From Lachnospiraceae bacterium Marseille-Q4251 (GTDB lineage: Bacteria > Bacillota > Clostridia > Lachnospirales > Lachnospiraceae), in the NCBI GenBank assembly GCA_018223435.1, contig JAGTTO010000001.1, positions 3,162,001-3,226,000 of the forward strand: DNA of 64,000 nucleotides, read 5' to 3'. Each line of letters starts with the position of its first letter. The first letter of the stretch is position 1. Under the pieces are notes generated by a model. It saw only the letters and a program-made list of their open reading frames with translations, made no database searches and was not told where the DNA came from. The translations under genes were made by a program, and so were the position numbers. This document shows positions 61,108-64,000 of the stretch, piece by piece.

Positions 61108-64000
61108 AAAATCAGCCACCAGACTTCTTCTGGTGCAGTGGTCCAAGTTTCAGAACGTTTCCGTGAAACTGGAAGGCTCCACGCTTTTTACAGGAATCAA
61201 CGGAAGCGGAAAATCCACGATTCTGGATGCCGTGACCTACCTGATCACGGGAAATACCCAGTTTAACAAGGCCGCAAAAGACCGGGACCGTACGGTATTG
61301 GGCTATGTCCGGGGCGACACGAAGAGCAACGGCGCTGCCCGCTATCTTCGTTCCGGCGAGGTCATCAGCTATATTGCCATGGAGTTTGACGATCCGGTGG
61401 CGGGCGCTCCTCTGGTAGTAGGCGTCTGCATCGAGTCTCCCAATGAGACGGCAAAACCCGCCAGCAGCTGGTTTGTTCTCCCGAGAACCACGATGGATCA
61501 GATCAATTTCACCCGGCGGGAAGGGAATACGCTCTGGATCACGCCGAAAAATGAACTGACGGTCCGGGGCGAGCGGCTGAAAGGCAATGCGTTCCTCGGA
61601 AGAGAGCGGGGAACGGAGCAGGTGATCCGGACCCTTGGTCTTCGCTGCGGCGTGAGCAAATACCGCGGCAAGCTTCTGAAAATGATGGCTTTCCATCCGG
61701 AAAACAACATCGACCAGTTTATCCAGGAATGTGTGCTGGAACCGGGAAAAATCGAGTCCTTAAGCGAACTTCGGGAGCAGCGGCAGCAGTTTGACCGGCT
61801 GCAGGACGTCTATGTGCGTTTAAGCGAGGGCAAGACCCAGCTGGAGGTCATCGAGAAGCGGAGCCAGGATTATGAGAAAAAGAAACGCACCCTTCACATC
61901 CGGGAGATGCTTTTCTGCTATCAGGATCTTCAAATGCTGGAAAATGAAGAGAAAGAGGTAGAGAGCCAGCGGACCGTGCTGGAGGAGCAGCTGAAAGACC
62001 TGGAAAAACGCCAGTCCGAGCTGGAACAGTCTCAGAAGGCCGCCCAGGAGCGTCTCCGTATCGCGGAAAACAGCACGGTTTTTCAGGATATGAAGGAGAC
62101 CATGGATTCCCTGCAGCGCCAGATCGACGCGGCCAGTGTGGAAAGCCGTGTCTGGGAGCGCCGCCTCAAAGAACTGGAGACTCTGGAAGAAAAGATCAAA
62201 GAGCTTGGCATCCTTCTCCGAAAAGATCTGCCTGTGGATGAGGAGGAAAAGAAGGCCTTGAGCCAGCTTTCCGGCACCGGCATGGACACGGAAGCAAAGA
62301 TTTCCGTTTTCAAGAAATACGGGGAAAAGGTGGACCAGCAGGACACCCTTTACGAGCAGAACAAGATCCATCTCCAGGACCAGATCCGGGCCCGGGAAAA
62401 AGTGATGGCCGAGCTCACGGACAAGATCAAGAAACTGGAAGCCAACTGTCTGGTCTTCCCGCCGGAGATCGAGCGGGCCAGAAAGCTGATCTGCCAGGAG
62501 CTGAAAAATCAGGGCATCGACACGGAAGTCTTCATTTTTGCGGAGCTCGTCCAGGAAATATTGGATCCGGAGTGGCGAAAAGCCGTGGAGACCTTTCTGG
62601 GACGCAAGCGTTTCTACCTTATTATAGATGGGAAATACTGCGGCAAGGCCATGAAAGTTCTGAAGGAGAAAAAACTCTATTCCGCCAACCTGGTACTCAC
62701 GGACAAGCTTCCTGAGACCGAGGTGAAAAGAGGCTCCGCTGCGGAGGTTTTGAAGATTCCGAATGTTTATGCCAGAAGATATGCCAATTCTCTTCTAAAT
62801 GGCATCCATCTCTGCGAGGATCTGGAGGAGCTTCACGATTACCCGAAAGGCGGTCTGACCCGGGACGGCATGCTGGCAAAAAGCTACGCTGTTTCGCCGA
62901 TGGATCTCACCGGAACCGAGCTCTGCCTGGGTGAGGATGCCGTGCGCCTTCAGCTGGAGCAGACGAAAGAGGAGCGCCGGGAAAAGGAAGCGCTGCAGCG
63001 GAAAGATAAGGACGCCCTGGCCAGGATTCTGGACTGCCGCCGTCAGATCGTCAGCATCGACTGGGATCCCGGCCACTACGAATTCAGTGCCGCCGACTCT
63101 CTGGAAAAGAGCAAAAAGACCAAACGGAAGCTGGAGGCTGATCTTCAGGCTATCCGGGACAATCCTGATTTTACCGCGGTCTTAAAGGAGCAGGAGTCTG
63201 CCCGGGAGCAGGCGAAGGAAGCCAACACGGCGGTGACGGAAAATTCCCTGAAAATGGGAAAATGCGGTAACTCTATCGAGAGCTACAGCAAGCAGCTCAT
63301 CGGTATCCGCGAGTCCATTGCCTTACGAAAACAGGAATATGAGGAAAAATGCGAGCTTCATCTGGAGCTTAAAACGCCGATGCTGGAAGAGTATGAGAAG
63401 CTTCGTAAAAAGAAGGACGGAGCCCTCAAGGTAATTACCCAGCGAAGTGTGGATAATTCCAGGAGTGATGTCAAAGAATGTGAAAAACATCTGGAAAGCG
63501 CCCAGTTGGAATACTGCCGCCTTTCCGAGCTTGACATCAATCAGCGCGGCGTGGGTTACATTGCTTTTTACCGGGAGGAATACCGGAATCTGGCCCATGT
63601 GAAGATTGAGGAAGCCAGCCAGAAGCTGAAAGAGCAGGCGGAAAAACTGGAGAGCGCCTTTATGAACGATTTCGTGGCCGAGATTGACGAGTCCATCCGG
63701 GATGCGAAGCGGGAGATGGAGGCCATCAATGAGGAGCTGAAGCAGATTCCTTTCGGAAGCGATACCTACCGCTTTGTCATGAAGGAGCGGCCGGACCGGG
63801 TGATTTTCTTCCGGATCTGCCGAAAACTTCAGAATTATATGAGCTCCGCTGAGGCCTACATGAGTTCCGGCCGGGATGACGAGGAGATGGAGCATGACAT
63901 CAAGGAATTTATGAACATCATCCTTTCCGAGGAGGACGAGCAGGAATACACGGATTACCGCCGGTATTTTTCCTATGATATGGAAATCGTGAGCAGGCAG
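61088..64000 (+). CDS. jetC: Wadjet JetC-like SMC/MukB-type ATPase, C-terminus beyond the window
   Basis: 971 codons present, frame open to the last base. Start ATG 61088 follows GAGGAGGAG inside the end of jetB; ATG 61100 is an alternative. Walker A TGINGSGKST (to residue 44) in RLLLVQWSKFQNVSVKLEGSTLFTGINGSGKST, a short head, then a coiled coil from about residue 230. A central hinge-like part (VETFLGRKRFYLIIDGKYCGKAMKVL, about residues 500-525, then SYAVSPMDLTGTELCLG) is followed by the returning coil. Signature and Walker B motifs should lie past 64000. It is the loop-extruding motor of Wadjet, which finds small circular DNA for cleavage by JetD. Confidence 0.88.
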   Translation, partial: MQTPMNRKSATRLLLVQWSKFQNVSVKLEGSTLFTGINGSGKSTILDAVTYLITGNTQFNKAAKDRDRTVLGYVRGDTKSNGAARYLRSGEVISYIAMEFDDPVAGAPLVVGVCIESPNETAKPASSWFVLPRTTMDQINFTRREGNTLWITPKNELTVRGERLKGNAFLGRERGTEQVIRTLGLRCGVSKYRGKLLKMMAFHPENNIDQFIQECVLEPGKIESLSELREQRQQFDRLQDVYVRLSEGKTQLEVIEKRSQDYEKKKRTLHIREMLFCYQDLQMLENEEKEVESQRTVLEEQLKDLEKRQSELEQSQKAAQERLRIAENSTVFQDMKETMDSLQRQIDAASVESRVWERRLKELETLEEKIKELGILLRKDLPVDEEEKKALSQLSGTGMDTEAKISVFKKYGEKVDQQDTLYEQNKIHLQDQIRAREKVMAELTDKIKKLEANCLVFPPEIERARKLICQELKNQGIDTEVFIFAELVQEILDPEWRKAVETFLGRKRFYLIIDGKYCGKAMKVLKEKKLYSANLVLTDKLPETEVKRGSAAEVLKIPNVYARRYANSLLNGIHLCEDLEELHDYPKGGLTRDGMLAKSYAVSPMDLTGTELCLGEDAVRLQLEQTKEERREKEALQRKDKDALARILDCRRQIVSIDWDPGHYEFSAADSLEKSKKTKRKLEADLQAIRDNPDFTAVLKEQESAREQAKEANTAVTENSLKMGKCGNSIESYSKQLIGIRESIALRKQEYEEKCELHLELKTPMLEEYEKLRKKKDGALKVITQRSVDNSRSDVKECEKHLESAQLEYCRLSELDINQRGVGYIAFYREEYRNLAHVKIEEASQKLKEQAEKLESAFMNDFVAEIDESIRDAKREMEAINEELKQIPFGSDTYRFVMKERPDRVIFFRICRKLQNYMSSAEAYMSSGRDDEEMEHDIKEFMNIILSEEDEQEYTDYRRYFSYDMEIVSRQ

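Noticed and set aside
1..64000. CRISPR arrays, tRNA, rRNA, integrases
   Set aside because: No regularly spaced short repeats, no tRNA-like cloverleaf or rRNA sequence, and no integrase or transposase motif was seen on either strand, although short RNAs could be missed by eye.

Overview
The window comes from a Gram-positive member of the Clostridia, most likely Lachnospiraceae. The evidence is the spoVG-pth-mfd block, the glgC/glgD pair, a stand-alone DUF1667 protein with GlpA-like partners, YesM/YesN-type sensing next to LplB/YtcP-type permeases, an ECF-type thiT, and strong AGGAGG ribosome binding sites. Base composition is moderate. The species cannot be named from the sequence. No rRNA, tRNA, CRISPR array, transposase or phage gene was seen.

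Left part (1-20 kb): the end of a diguanylate cyclase, a broken PPOX-family gene, and an SbcD/SbcC-like pair form the left edge. Next come leftward prs, dnaD-dnaC and murC, with a dense cluster of DnaA boxes between dnaD and murC. Rightward genes follow: glgC-glgD, spoVG, pth-mfd-foldase, then a TPP-riboswitch-controlled thiT. These are largely housekeeping genes of the kind found near the origin in Firmicutes.

Middle part (20-35 kb): a glycerol-3-phosphate / glycerophosphodiester region. A chimeric ugpC::ugpB remnant and a GDPD phosphodiesterase lead into a first set of GlpA-like, FAD/NAD oxidoreductase and DUF1667 genes. An AraC regulator faces a second operon (metallo-beta-lactamase hydrolase, solute-binding protein, two permeases, TIM-barrel protein) that ends in a second copy of the same three genes. 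Two identical 178-bp repeats in opposite orientation, at 18.8 kb and 34.9 kb, bracket the whole segment.

35-49 kb: a glycan-utilisation locus. It has a sensor kinase and AraC-type response regulator, a lipoprotein binding protein, three GH29 alpha-L-fucosidase family genes, an LplB/YtcP-type importer with its binding protein, and a tandem GH43-like protein. No fucose catabolic genes are present. A ZIP metal transporter follows.

49-58.9 kb: a leftward NCS2 nucleobase permease, then a ZTP-riboswitch-led purine pair (PurO-type IMP cyclohydrolase plus stand-alone AICAR formyltransferase), an AlaX-type editing protein, and several small or unknown genes. Among them is the scar of a type II Wadjet cassette: the first codons of its JetA (TIGR02677-like) run into the C-terminal three quarters of its JetD (TIGR02679/DUF2399-like).

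58.9-64 kb: an apparently intact second Wadjet operon (DUF5716-type JetA, JetB, and a JetC SMC/MukB-like ATPase cut by the window end). Its own JetD would be expected just past position 64000. Three gene remnants with internal deletions (PPOX, ugpC::ugpB, Wadjet jetA/jetD) suggest repeated deletion without visible insertion sequences.
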